Part shown: positions 53,171-64,000 of the stretch, in pieces
Numbering within the stretch: position 1 is the stretch's first letter
How the letters are laid out: every line of letters starts with the position of its first letter
Assembly (NCBI GenBank): GCA_030674155.1
Contig: CM060327.1
Location: 16,557,302 to 16,621,301 of the forward strand
Length of the DNA: 64,000 nt
Reading direction: 5' to 3'
From: Stramonita haemastoma
Taxonomy: Eukaryota; Mollusca; Gastropoda; Neogastropoda; Muricidae
Notes under the pieces: generated by a model
Told to the model about the DNA's origin: nothing
The model's input: the letters and a program-made list of their open reading frames with translations, nothing else
The model's database searches: none
Translations under genes and position numbers: made by a program

Positions 53171-55706
53171 ATGATATTGGTGGCAGACCTGTGTATTGAT
53201 CTTCTGCTAGGAGGATTGATGGCAGATTTTACACCAACACATCTTACGAAAAAGGCATGAGAAAGACTACTGGTATACAATTTTGAGTACACTTTTGGAT
53301 GAGATGTGCCACTTTTTTGCTGGTTTTTCTTTTTTTAAGTAATGGACCAAATGTAAAGTTACGAGAAAAATGTAGTATGTTGTATAAGAGTGTAGAGAAT
53401 GCGCTGGGACAGTACAGTTTTTTCTTTTTTATTTACTTTTCTACCACATCAGATGTCAAAACAAAAAGACTTGTGTTGTGATGATTAGCATTGATCTTTT
53501 AATGATTTTATGATAGTATTGGATAAAACGAGCCCGTGTAGTATTTTCTTTTTGTTTGTTTCTTAATGAGATCAAGTGTGAAACAACGAGGAAATGTATT
53601 TTGTATGATAGTGTGGAAAGTGTGTCTGAAAAGTTTGAGGGTATTTTTAAAATTAATTTTTAAATGATATAAAATGTGAAAATAGAGAAAGCTAGTGCTG
53701 TGGTTGGCGTTTAATATTCTGTGAAATGAGTTTAGATGGTGTTAGTGTATTGATTTTCTGCTGAAAGATTATTGGAAGATTTTACACCTACATAATTTTT
53801 TTTTACACTTACATATTTTTTATCTTTATGCACTGTGCCTGCAAGATTTTAATATTTTTTTAAATTTAATCAACAAATATTCAGGAGATAATATACAGGT
53901 TGTATAATACTGTGGAAAATATGTGGGAAAAGTGTGTCTTCATATTTTTTTTTTAAAATCGAAGTAATTAATCGTGAACGGAACAGCAAAGATGGTCATG
54001 TGATTGCCAGTTGCTGGCAGATTTGTGTATTGGTATTCTGCTGGAGGATTGGTGGCACATTTTACACAAACGTAACTTCCGAAAATGTCTGTGAAAGATA
54101 ATTGGTATGGTTTGAAGTATTGTAGTGGGTAAAATGTGACCGAGTTTTTTTCCCCTTTTTTATAAAGAGATAAAAATTAATACAAATTGGCAAGAAAAGT
54201 GTAATAGTTTCTATAATGTCATGGGAAGTTTGTAAGGAAAGGTTTTATTTTTCTTTATCACATCAATTTCGAAAACAAAAAGCTTGTGTGGTTGACATTA
54301 ACATTCTGTGAATTGACTTTACATGTGTTGGTGGCAGATCTGTGTATTGATCTTCTGCTGGGAGATTGATGGCAGATTTTACACCAACACTTCTTCTGAA
54401 AATTTTTTTGCAAAAACCTACTAGATGTGAGGTTTTAAGTACAGTAAAAACTAATAATGTCCTGTTTTTCTCCCCCCCCCCCTCCCCTCACAGGGAGGCA
54501 TTTCCCTTTTTTTTCTTTTAAAAATATGATCACATCAAATGTGAAAAGAAAAAATAAAACTTGTGCTGTGATTTCCACAGATATTTTCTAAATTTTATGG
54601 ATAGTATTGGATAAATGCACCAGTGTGTTTTTTCTCTTTTTTTCATAATGAGATAAATGTAAATTTAAAAGAAAAATGTAGCATGCTTTGTAAGGTAAAA
54701 AATGTCCCCAAAGAGGTTTTTGTTTTCAAATAAAATCAAATTTGAAAACTAGAAGAAAGCTTGTGCTGTGATTGGCATTATCATTCTGTGAAATGACTTT
54801 AGATGATGTTGGTGACATACCTTTGTATTGATCTTCAGTTGAAAGATTGATGGCAGATTTTACACTAACACATCGTACGAAAATAACACGTGAAAGACTA
54901 CTGGTACATAGTAAGTGTGCTAGTGAGGAAAATATGTTAGTGGGATTTTTTTTGCGTTTTGGGAAAGGCTTCTTTTTTCTTTTTTTCCAAACACATAAAC
55001 TCTGAAATTAAAATGAAAACTTGTGCTGTGATTGGTATTTTAACGTCTTTATTTTTTTTATATTGAATTAACGTGCCTCTGTGGGTTTTTTGTCCTTTTT
55101 TGTCTGGGGTATTTTGGGTTTTTTTTAATTGAGGTCAAATTGAAATTGCAAAGAAAATGTATGTTTTATAATGGTGTAAAAAGTTTGTCGGGAGAGGCTT
55201 TATTTTTTGATATTGATCAATTTTGAAATGAAATCAAATGTAAAAACAAGAGAAAAAAAATGTTGTGCTGTATTTGGAGTTAATATTCTGTGAAATGACT
55301 TTGCATGATGTTGGTGGCAGATCTGTGTATTGATCTTCTGCTGGAAGATTAATAGCAGATTTTACATCAATACATCTTCATGCTATATGTCTTGTGGCTT
55401 GTAAAGTGTGACTGCAAGATTGTTTTTTAGGAAATCGAATCAAATGGCAACAGAGGAGATAATATACAGCTTTTATGATAGTGTGGACAAAATATGGGGA
55501 GAAGGGTCTCTTCCTTTTTTCTTTCTTAATCACAGCAATTGAAAAAGGTATAACAAAGATCGTCATGTGATCGCCATGTTGGTGGCATTTCAGTGTATTG
55601 ATTTTCTGCTGGAAGATCGATGGCACTATTGACACGAATGCAACTTCCGAAAATGTGTGTGAAAGATTATTGGTATCATTTTAAGTATAGCACTGGGCGA
55701 AGTGTG

Positions 55707-55707
<1 letters not shown>

Positions 55708-55737
<30 letters not shown>
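55708..55737. repeat. C30 homopolymer
   Basis: Thirty consecutive C. Shorter C runs sit at comparable tail positions of other monomers (54471-54482, 56083-56092, 58048-58081). Confidence 0.93.
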
Positions 55738-56299
55738 ATTTTTGGTAATGAGATAAAAATTGATCTTAATTTGCAAGAAAATGTAATAGGTTTTATAATG
55801 TTATAGGAAGTGTGTAAGGAGAGGTCTTGTTTTTTTAATTTTTTTTTTAATCATATCAAATATTAAAACAAAAAGAAAGCTTGTTCTGTGATTGGCATTC
55901 ATATTCTGTAATAAGTCTTTAAATAATGTTGGTGGCAGATATGTGTAGGCTATTGATCTTATGCTGGGAGATAGATGGCAGATTATACACCAACACTTCT
56001 TAGGATAAATTGTTCGCAAAAGACTACTAGATGTGAATTTTGAGGTACAGTAGTGAATAAAATGAGCTTTTTTCTCCCTCCCCCCCCCCCCCAAAAAAAA
56101 AAGAATAAGATCAGAAATAATATAAATCTAATCTAAGAAATAATCTAAATTGGCAAGCAAAATGTAATAGTTTTTATAATGTTATGGGAAGTTTGTAAGG
56201 AGAGGCTTATATTTTATCTTTTTTTATCACATCAATTTCAAAAACAAAAAAGCTTGTACTGTGATTGACATTAATATTCTGTGAATTGACCTTAAATGA

Positions 56300-56363
56300 T
56301 GTTGGTGGCAGATCTGTGTATTGATCTTCTGCTGGAAGATTGATGGCAGATCTTACACCAACA
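56300..56363 (+). repeat. Representative array core (hairpin-capable)
   Basis: One of the best-preserved cores: starts 'gttggtggcagatctgtgta', middle 'ttgatcttctgctggaagat', end 'ggcagatcttacaccaac'. TGTTGGTG at the left (with the preceding T in most copies) and CACCAACA at the right are inverted repeats about 50 bp apart; ATCTTC and GAAGAT form an inner stem around TGCTG; 'ggcagat' occurs twice as a direct repeat. Confidence 0.9.
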
Positions 56364-58047
56364 CTTCTTAAAAACATTGCTTGCAAAAGACTACTTGATA
56401 TGAAGTTTTAAGTACAGTAGTGAATAAAATATGCCTTTTTTTTTATTCGAACTCTCCACCCCACCCCCCTCCCTTCTCACAGGAGATTTTCTTCTTTTCA
56501 TTTTTTTTTTATCCCATCAAATGTGAAAAAGGAAGGCTTGTGCTGTGCTTTCCACTGATATTCTCATAGTTTCTGGTACAGCATTGGATAAATGCGCCTG
56601 TGTTTTTTTTCTTTTTTTTAATAATGAAATCAAATGTACATTTCAAAGAAAAATGTATCATTCTTTGTAGTGCAGAAAGTGATCCCAAAGAGGTTTTATT
56701 TTTCAAAGGACATTAATACGAAAACAAAAAGAAAGCTTGTGCTCTGACTAGCATTAATATTCTGTGAAATGAATTTAGATGTTGTTGGTGGCAGATCTGT
56801 GTATTGATCTTCTGCTGGGAGATGGATGGCAGATTTGACACCTACACATCTTGCGAATAATGTGTGTTAAACACTAAATGGTATATGGTATTAAAGTGTT
56901 CTAGTAAAAAAGTGCCTTTTTTTTTGGGGGGGGGGGGAGTAAAACGGGTTTTTTTCTTTATTTTAATCATATTAAATGTAAAAACAAAAGGAAAACTTTG
57001 CTGTGACTGTTATTGGTTTTGAATATTTTATGTATTATATTGGGTAAATATTATTTGTGTTCTTGTCTCTTCTGGGTTTTTTTAATTATAATTATTGATC
57101 AGAATAAAATTCCAAAGAAAATGTATCTTTGCATAATGCCGTAGAAAGTATAGAATGTGTGAAGAGGGTTTTTTTCGAAATCACATCAGATATGAAAACA
57201 AAACAAGAAAGCTAATACTGTGATTGGCATTATTATGTGAAATGACTTCAGATGATGTTGGTGGCAGACCTGTGTATTGATCTTCTGCTAGAAGATGGAT
57301 GGCAAATTTTACACCAACATACCTTTAAGCTATATGACTTATGGTGTGTAAAGTGTGCCTGCGATGTTTTTTTCTTTTTTAATATCTCTCAAAATCAGAT
57401 GAAGATTGGGAAGAAAAGTGTAGGTTGTATGATGGTGTGGACAGTGTGTGACAAAGGGCTTTTCTTTGATTTGGGTTGTTTTTTTTTTACAATCACATGA
57501 AAAGTGAAAGGAATAACAAAGGTCGTCAAGTGATTGCCATGTTGGTGGCAGAACTGTGTATTGATCTCCTGCTGAAAGATTGATGGCAGATTTTACACCA
57601 AGGCAACTTTTGAGAAAAATGTATATGAAAGATTACTTGTACAGGATTTTAAGTATAGCAGTGGGTAAAGTGTGACAAATTTTTATTTTTGGTAATGAGA
57701 ACAGAATTAATCTAAATTGGCAAAGAAAACGTAATGGTTTGTCTAATTTTGCTGAAAGTGTATGTGGAAAGTGTGCAGGGAGAAATTTTCTTTTTGGCTT
57801 TGTAAAAAAACTAATTACATCAAATATGAAAATAGAAAAAGCTTCTGCTGTGATTGGCATTAATATTCTGTGAAATGAATTTGGATGATAATGGTGGCAG
57901 ATCTGTGTATTGATCTTCTGCTGGAAGATTGATGGCAGATTTACACCAACACTTCTTATGAAACATTGCTTGCAAAAGACTTCCAGCTAGATATGAGATG
58001 TTAAGTACAGTAGTGAATAACATGTGCCTTTTATGGCTTTATTCTAG

Positions 58048-58081
58048 CCCCCCCCCCCCCCCCCCCGCCCCCCCCCCCCCC
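58048..58081. repeat. C-rich homopolymer tract
   Basis: About 34 bases, all C except one G at 58067. Confidence 0.93.
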
Positions 58082-58935
58082 TCCTCCTCACAGGATGAGA
58101 CTTTCTTGTTTTCCTTTTTTTTTTTTAAAGATTCACATCAAATGTGAAAGGAAAAAAAAGCTTGTGCTGTAAATTCCACTGATATTCTCATAATTTCATG
58201 TACAGCACTGGATAAATGCGCCTGTGTTTTTTTCTTTGTTTAAATAATGAAATCAAGGGTAGATTTCAAAGAAAAATGTAGCATGCTTTTTAATGGCAGA
58301 GAATGTGCCTAAAGGTTTCTTTTTCAAATGACATAAGTGAAAACAAAAAGAAAGCTTGTGCTGTGACTACGATTAATATTCTGGGAAATGTCTTTAGATG
58401 TTGTTGGTGGCAGATCTGTGTATTGATCTTCTGCTGGAAGATTGAAGGCAGATCTTACACCTCGCATCGTGCAAAAATGTACGTTAAAAACTGATATATT
58501 AAGTGTACTAGTGAAAATATGCCCCTGTGTTTTTTTTTTCTTTTTGAGAGGTTTCTTTTTTTTTTCTTCTTTTAGTTACATCAAATGGGAAGACAAAAGA
58601 ACAACTTTGCAGAGATTGCTATTAGTATTCCTATTATTTCATGGTACTATATTGGATACATTTGACTGTCTGTTTTTGTTTCTTTTGGTTTGTTTGGGGT
58701 TTTGTTTCCCAAAAAAATGATAAAAATGAAATTGCAAAGAAAATGCGTGCTGTATAATGGTGTAGAAATGACTTTAGATTATGTTGGTGGCAGATCTGTG
58801 TATTGATCTTCTACTGGAAGATTGATGAGATTTTACACCAACACATCTGCTATTTATATATTTTTTATAATTATTTATTATTTGTCCTTTACTTATTTAT
58901 CATTTCTCTATTCATTTATTCTTTAAAAAAAATAA

Positions 58936-59368
58936 TAACTCAGACACAGGCACACACAAGGACACACAGACTTACTCAGATGTAAACACACACACCCACA
59001 CACACACACATCACTCACGCACGCACATACACACACACACACACATACACACACTACAAACACACACACACAAACACACACACAAGCTACGCACACATCC
59101 ACACACACACATCCACACACACACATCCAACACACCACACACACACACACATCACACACACACACAAGCCACACACACACAGCATACACACACACCACAC
59201 ACACACATGCATACACACACAGCCACACACACACATGCATACACACACAGCACACACACACATGCATACACACACAGCCACACACACACAGATACACACA
59301 CAGCCACACACACACAGCATACACACACAGCACCACACACAACACACACAGCCACACACAACAGACAC

Positions 59369-59435
<67 letters not shown>

Positions 59436-59503
59436 CCACACACACACACAACAACACACAACACACACAACACTCTCACCACTTCTCTCTCTATCTCTCT
59501 CTC

Positions 59504-59551
<48 letters not shown>

Positions 59552-59690
59552 CACACACACTCTCTCATCACACTCACTCTCTCACTCAACTCACTCTCTC
59601 TCTCACACACACACACACACACTACACACACACCAGCACACACACACACACAAACACACAACACACACACACACACACAACGCAAACCTT
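58936..59690. repeat. (CA)n/(CT)n block inside the array
   Basis: About 750 bp: imperfect CA with recurrent 'cacagccacacacacacat' units (59070-59340), a pure CA tract, CT with breaks (59485-59548), then CA again. It splits one array monomer: tail-type sequence resumes at about 59710. Frames of 130-211 residues are translated repeat. Confidence 0.97.
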
Positions 59691-59898
59691 AAATAAAAAC
59701 AACAACGTTCAGCCATTTTCATACCATATAATTATCTTTGGTGTGTAAAGTGCACCTGTGAGGTTTTTTTGTTTGTTTGGCTGGTTGGGGGGGGTGGGGG
59801 TTGTTTTTTTTTTTTTATACTGAAATCAAATGAAGATTTGGAGAAAAATTCGGCTGTATAGTGGTGTGAACAGTGAGTGGGGAGAAGGAATCCTTTCT

Positions 59899-60017
59899 TC
59901 TTTCTCTTTCTTTATTTCTTTCTATTATTTATTTCTCTCTCTTTTCTTCTTTTTTTTTTCTTTTCTTTTTCTCTTTCTGTTTTCTGTCTTTCTCTCTGTT
60001 TTTCTTTCTTTTTCATC
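59899..60017. repeat. (TTTC)n pyrimidine tract
   Basis: Imperfect ttctttc units within the monomer type that also carries TTTC expansions at 61390 and 63216. Confidence 0.93.
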
Positions 60018-61384
60018 ACATTAAAATGTTAAAGAGCAAAACTTTGTGGGGTGATTGCCATGTTGGTGGCAGATCTGTGTATTGATCATCTGCTGGAAGA
60101 TTGATGACAGATTTTACACTAACCATTTACAGAAATTGTATGTAAGAGATTACTGAAATAGCAGTGCATAAAGTGTGACTAGTTTTCCTGTTTTCCTTTC
60201 ATTGTTTTTGGTAATGAGATCAAAGTTAACGTAAATTAGCAAACAAATGTAATAGTTACTATAATGTTGTGGAAAGTGTAAGGAAGGTTTTTTGTTGCTT
60301 TAAAAAAAGTCATTACACATATTAAAAGGAAAAGAAAGCTTGTGCTGTGATTGGCATTGATATTCCAATAAATGACTTGAAATGTTGGTGGCTGATCTGT
60401 GTATTGATCTTCTGCTGGAAGATTGATGGCAGATTTTACACCAACACAGCTTACAAAAAATGTATGTGTAACAATAATGGTATGAGTTTATTATAGTATT
60501 GAAAATGTGCATGGGTTTTCTTTTTATTGTTTTGTGGTTTATCTTTTTTTAGAAATAAAGAGATGAAACGTAAAATTGACAAAAAAATGTAGCATACTGT
60601 ATGATAGTGATAAAAGTCTGCCCTAAGGGTTTTCTTTTTACTTTTCAAGTTTTTGATGGCATCAAATATGAAAACAAAAGGAAAGCTTGTGCAGTGATTG
60701 GCCTTAATATTCTGTGAAATTCACTTTAGATGTTGGTGGCAGATTTGTGAATTGATCTTCTGCTGGAAGATTGATGGCAGATTTTACACCAACACATTTG
60801 TACGAAAAATGTATGTGAAAGACTAATGATATAAATTATATTAAGTAAAATATTGAACAAGGTGTGAATCTTTTTTTTTTTTCTTTTTTGGGAAAGTTTT
60901 TTTTTCTTTTTAATCAATTGCGAAAGATATCTTCTGTAATTGTCATTGATATTCTATTGATTTCATTATAGTATTGGATAAAATTGCAGTGTGGTACTTT
61001 TTTCTTTGAAATATTGAGACCAAAATGTGAGCAGCAAAGAATTAAGTAGCATGCTCTGTACAGGTGTGGAGAGTATGTTGGGAGACGTTTTATTATTTTT
61101 TTAAAATAAATTTTAAGTACCATCAAATGTGAAAACAAAAAGATTAATTTGCTGTGTATGGCATCATATTCTGTGAATGACTTTAGATGATATTGGTGGC
61201 AGATCTGTGTATTGATCTTCTGCTGAAAGATTGATGGCAGATTTTTACACCAGCGGGTTTTTATGCTTTGATAACTTGTGGTTTTTAAAGTGTGCCTAGG
61301 AGGGGTATTTTTCTACTCAAATCAAATGAAAATTGGGAAGAAAAATTTTAGGTTGTATGGTAGTGAAACAGTTAGTAAGAGAAG

Positions 61385-61590
61385 GGATCCTTTCTTTCTT
61401 TCTTTCTTTTCTGTCTGTCTTCTGTCTTTCTTTCTTTCTGTCTTTTTCTTTCTTTCTTTCTGTCTGTCTTTCTGTCTTTCCTGTCTTTCTTTTCCTTTCT
61501 TTTTCTTTCTTTTCTTTCTTTCTTTCTTTCTTTCTTTCCCTTTCTTTTCTTCTTTCTTCATTTCTCTTTCGTTCTTTCTTTCTTTTTCAT
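61385..61590. repeat. (TTTC)n with TCTG units
   Basis: About 205 bp of tttc/tctg tetramers at the same monomer position as 59899 and 63216. Confidence 0.95.
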
Positions 61591-63214
61591 CACATTTAAA
61601 TGTTCAACGAAAAAAAGGTCGTCAGGTGATTGCCATGCTGGTTGCAGATCAGTGTAATGATATTTTGCTGGAAGATTGATGGCAGACTTTACACTAACAC
61701 ATCTTACGAAGAATGTATGTAAGAGATTACTGAAATAAGATATGATATATAGCAGTGGGTAAAGCGTGACTATTTGTTTTTTGTTTTCCTTTCTTTCTTT
61801 GGTAATGAGATCAAAATTAACTAAATTGGCAAGCAAATGTAAAAGTTACTATGATGTTGTGGAAAGTTAAGGAGGGTTTCTTGTTGCTTTAAAATCATAA
61901 CACATATAAAACGAAAAAAGAAAAGCTTGTGCTGTAATTAGCAGTGATATTCTATAAAATGACTTTAAATATTGGTTGGCAGATCAGTGTATAGATCTTC
62001 TGCTGGAATGAGGAGATTTACACCAACCAAGCTTACAAAAAATGTATGTCTAATACTGAATGGTACAATTTAAGTGTAGTTTTGAAATCATGCATTTTTT
62101 TTTTTTTTGTTTTTTTTTAAATAATGAGATGAAATGTTGACAAGAAAAACGTAGCATTTTGTATAATAGTGTTAAAAGTCTGCCCCAAGGCCTTTTCTTT
62201 TTTCATTTCAAGTTTTTGATGGCATCAAATATGAAAACAAAAGGAAAGCTTGTGCAGTGATTGCCTTAATATTCTGTGAAAATCACTTTAAATGGTGTTG
62301 GTGGCAGATTTGTGAATTGATCTTCTGCTGGAAGATCGATGGCAGATTTTACACCAACACATTGTACGAAAAATGTATGTGAAAGACTAATGGTATATGA
62401 TATTAGGCACAGTATTGAACAATATATGCATCTGTTTTTGTTTTTTTAGGGAAAGATTTTCTTTTTTCCTTTTAATCAAATGTTTAAAAAAAGATATCTT
62501 CTTCTGTAATTGTCATTGATATTCTAGTGTTTTCATTATAGTATTGGATAAAATTGCCAGTGTGGTACTGTTTTCATTGAAATATTGAGACCAAATGTGA
62601 ACAGCAAAGAATTAAGTAGCATGCTCTTTACTGGTGTGGAGAGTATGTGGGGAGATGTTTTATTCTTTTATCTATAAATTTTTAGATCCATAAAGTAAAA
62701 CAAAAAGATAAATCGTGCTATGTATATATTGATATTCTGTGAAATGATTTAGATGTATTGGTGCAATCTTGTTGATCTCTGCTGAAAGATTGATGGCAGA
62801 TTTTTACACCAGCATGTCTTATGCTTTTATGACTTGTGGTTTTTAATGTGTGCCTATTAGGTTTTTTCCTACTAAATTAAATGAAGATTGGCAAAAAAAA
62901 TCTAGGCTGTATAGTATGTGGACATTGTGTGAGGGGAAAGGGTCTTTTCTTTTTTTTAAGCACATTAAATGTGAAAGGAATAACACAAATCGTCATGTGA
63001 TTGCCATGTTAGTGACAGATATGTGTATTGGTCTTCTGCTGGAAGATGGATGGCAGATTCTCCACCAAGACATCTTTATGCTTTGTCTTGTGGAGTGTAA
63101 GGTGTGTGGAGGGGGGGGTTCTTTAGTTGTTTTTTCTTTTTAAATGGAATCAAATAAAATCGGGGAGAAAAATATAGGCTGTATAATAATGTGGACAGTG
63201 TGTGGAGGAGAAGG

Positions 63215-63405
63215 GATCTTTTCTTTCTTTCTTTCTTTCTTTTTTTCTTTCTTCTTTTCTTTTTCTTTCTTTCTTTCTTTCTTTTTCTTTATCTTTCTTT
63301 TCTTACTTTTTTCTTTTTTTCTTTTATTTTTTTCTTTCTTTTTTCTTTTTTTCTTACTTTTTTCTTTCTTTCCTTCTGTCTTTCGTTTTCATCTTCTTCT
63401 TTCTT
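63215..63405. repeat. (TTTC)n/T-rich tract
   Basis: About 190 bp of ttctttc and ttttttc units at the equivalent position of a third monomer. Confidence 0.95.
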
Positions 63406-64000
63406 TTTATCACCTTAAATGTGAAAGGAAAAGCAAAAGGTTGTCAGTGATTGCCATGTTGGTGGCAGATCTGTGTATGGATCCTCTTCGGGAAGTTGAT
63501 GGCAGATTTTACACCAACACATCCTAGGGAAAATGTATGCAAAAGATTTACTGAATATGTATTAAGAATAGTAGTGGGTAAAGTGTTGTTGTTTTTGTCT
63601 TGCTTTCTTTTTAGGGTAATGAAATCTATATTGATGTAAATTAGCCAACAAATGTAACATTTACTATAGTGTTGAGTAAGGTGTAAGGGATTTTTGTTTG
63701 CTTTAAAAAAAATCACATGTGAAACGAAAAAAAACACTTGTGCTGTGGTTCCCATTATACCTATAATAATGCTGAAAGTGTGTGCAAAGGTTTTCTTTTG
63801 TCTTTTTATATATTTTTCAGTTACATCAAGTGTGAAACAAAAAGCTTATGCTCTTATTGCATTGATATTCTGTGAAATGACTTAAAATGGTGTTGGTGGC
63901 AGATCTGTGTATTGATCTTCTGTGGTAAGATTGATGGCAGATTTTACACCAACACATCTCTACGAAAATGTATGTGAAAGACTAATATCTGATATCATGT

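Larger units (their letters stand above)
53174..64000 (+). repeat. Large higher-order tandem array, ~1.57 kb period
   Basis: At least 26 copies of a ~65-bp core, in one orientation, starting near 53174, 53737, 54010, 54327, 54807, 55308, 55577, 55927, 56300, 56783, 57255, 57539, 57889, 58401, 58781, 60060, 60382, 60731, 61191, 61637, 61971, 62297, 62755, 63006, 63457 and 63890. Sequence after each core sorts monomers into types that recur in a fixed order about every 1.53-1.58 kb. Monomers share 'tgtgctgtgattggcatta', 'atattctgtgaaatgac', the core, a type-specific tail, a poly-T stretch and 'aatgtgaaaacaaaaagaaa'. It runs off the right edge. No coding capacity. Confidence 0.95.

Noticed and set aside
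59207..59692. Frames of 153-161 residues and 211 residues opposite
   Set aside because: Translated CA/CT repeat inside the satellite array.
53174..63955. Short frames recurring in each array core ('VADLCIDLL' on plus, 'GVKSAIN' on minus)
   Set aside because: They come from the conserved DNA core. Many copies have stops or frameshifts within it and flanking frames differ, so conservation is at DNA level.

Overview
The window looks like non-coding, repeat-saturated chromosomal DNA of an invertebrate animal. A marine gastropod mollusc is the best guess, because of the dense CA/CT/GATA microsatellites, the many degraded tRNA-headed SINEs and the broken non-LTR retrotransposons. The species call is inference; I could not search any database. 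Nothing bacterial, viral or organellar was seen. No complete protein-coding gene, intact tRNA gene, rRNA or CRISPR array was found. Most long open frames here are translations of microsatellites or of SINE copies.

Layout. From 0 to about 24 kb the sequence is microsatellites (CA, CT, GA, GT, CTGTA) and minisatellites (the 6.5 kb, 12.3 kb and 15.7 kb arrays) between copies of SINE families called here A, B, C and D. A broken LINE reverse transcriptase (antisense) lies at 20.9-21.1 kb. From 24 to 37 kb there is a 0.5 kb TTC block followed by a possible exon, a GATA/GATG array, more SINEs (one nested inside another at 32.5-33.0 kb), and ATGT/ATGC and 33-bp arrays. From 37 to 46 kb there is a second LINE fragment (40.9-42.0 kb) truncated by a SINE, and a hairpin-type minisatellite at 45.4 kb. 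From 46.4 to 49.1 kb lies the only place where splice signals and open phases agree: a candidate partial gene on the + strand whose product I do not recognise.

From about 51.5 kb to the right edge the window enters a large tandem array. I count 26 clear copies, plus at least 2 decayed ones, of a conserved ~65-bp core sitting in diverged T-rich monomers of ~250-560 bp. These are organised into a higher-order repeat of about 1.55-1.58 kb, with occasional extra monomers. The core is an interrupted palindrome with an internal small hairpin. This array is the most unusual structure in the window and continues beyond it.

How the parts relate: SINE families A and B share a central block but differ in their tRNA heads and tails. 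Several SINEs border microsatellites, and SINE copies truncate or abut the LINE fragments. The landscape is explained by retrotransposition, replication slippage and unequal exchange rather than by gene content.
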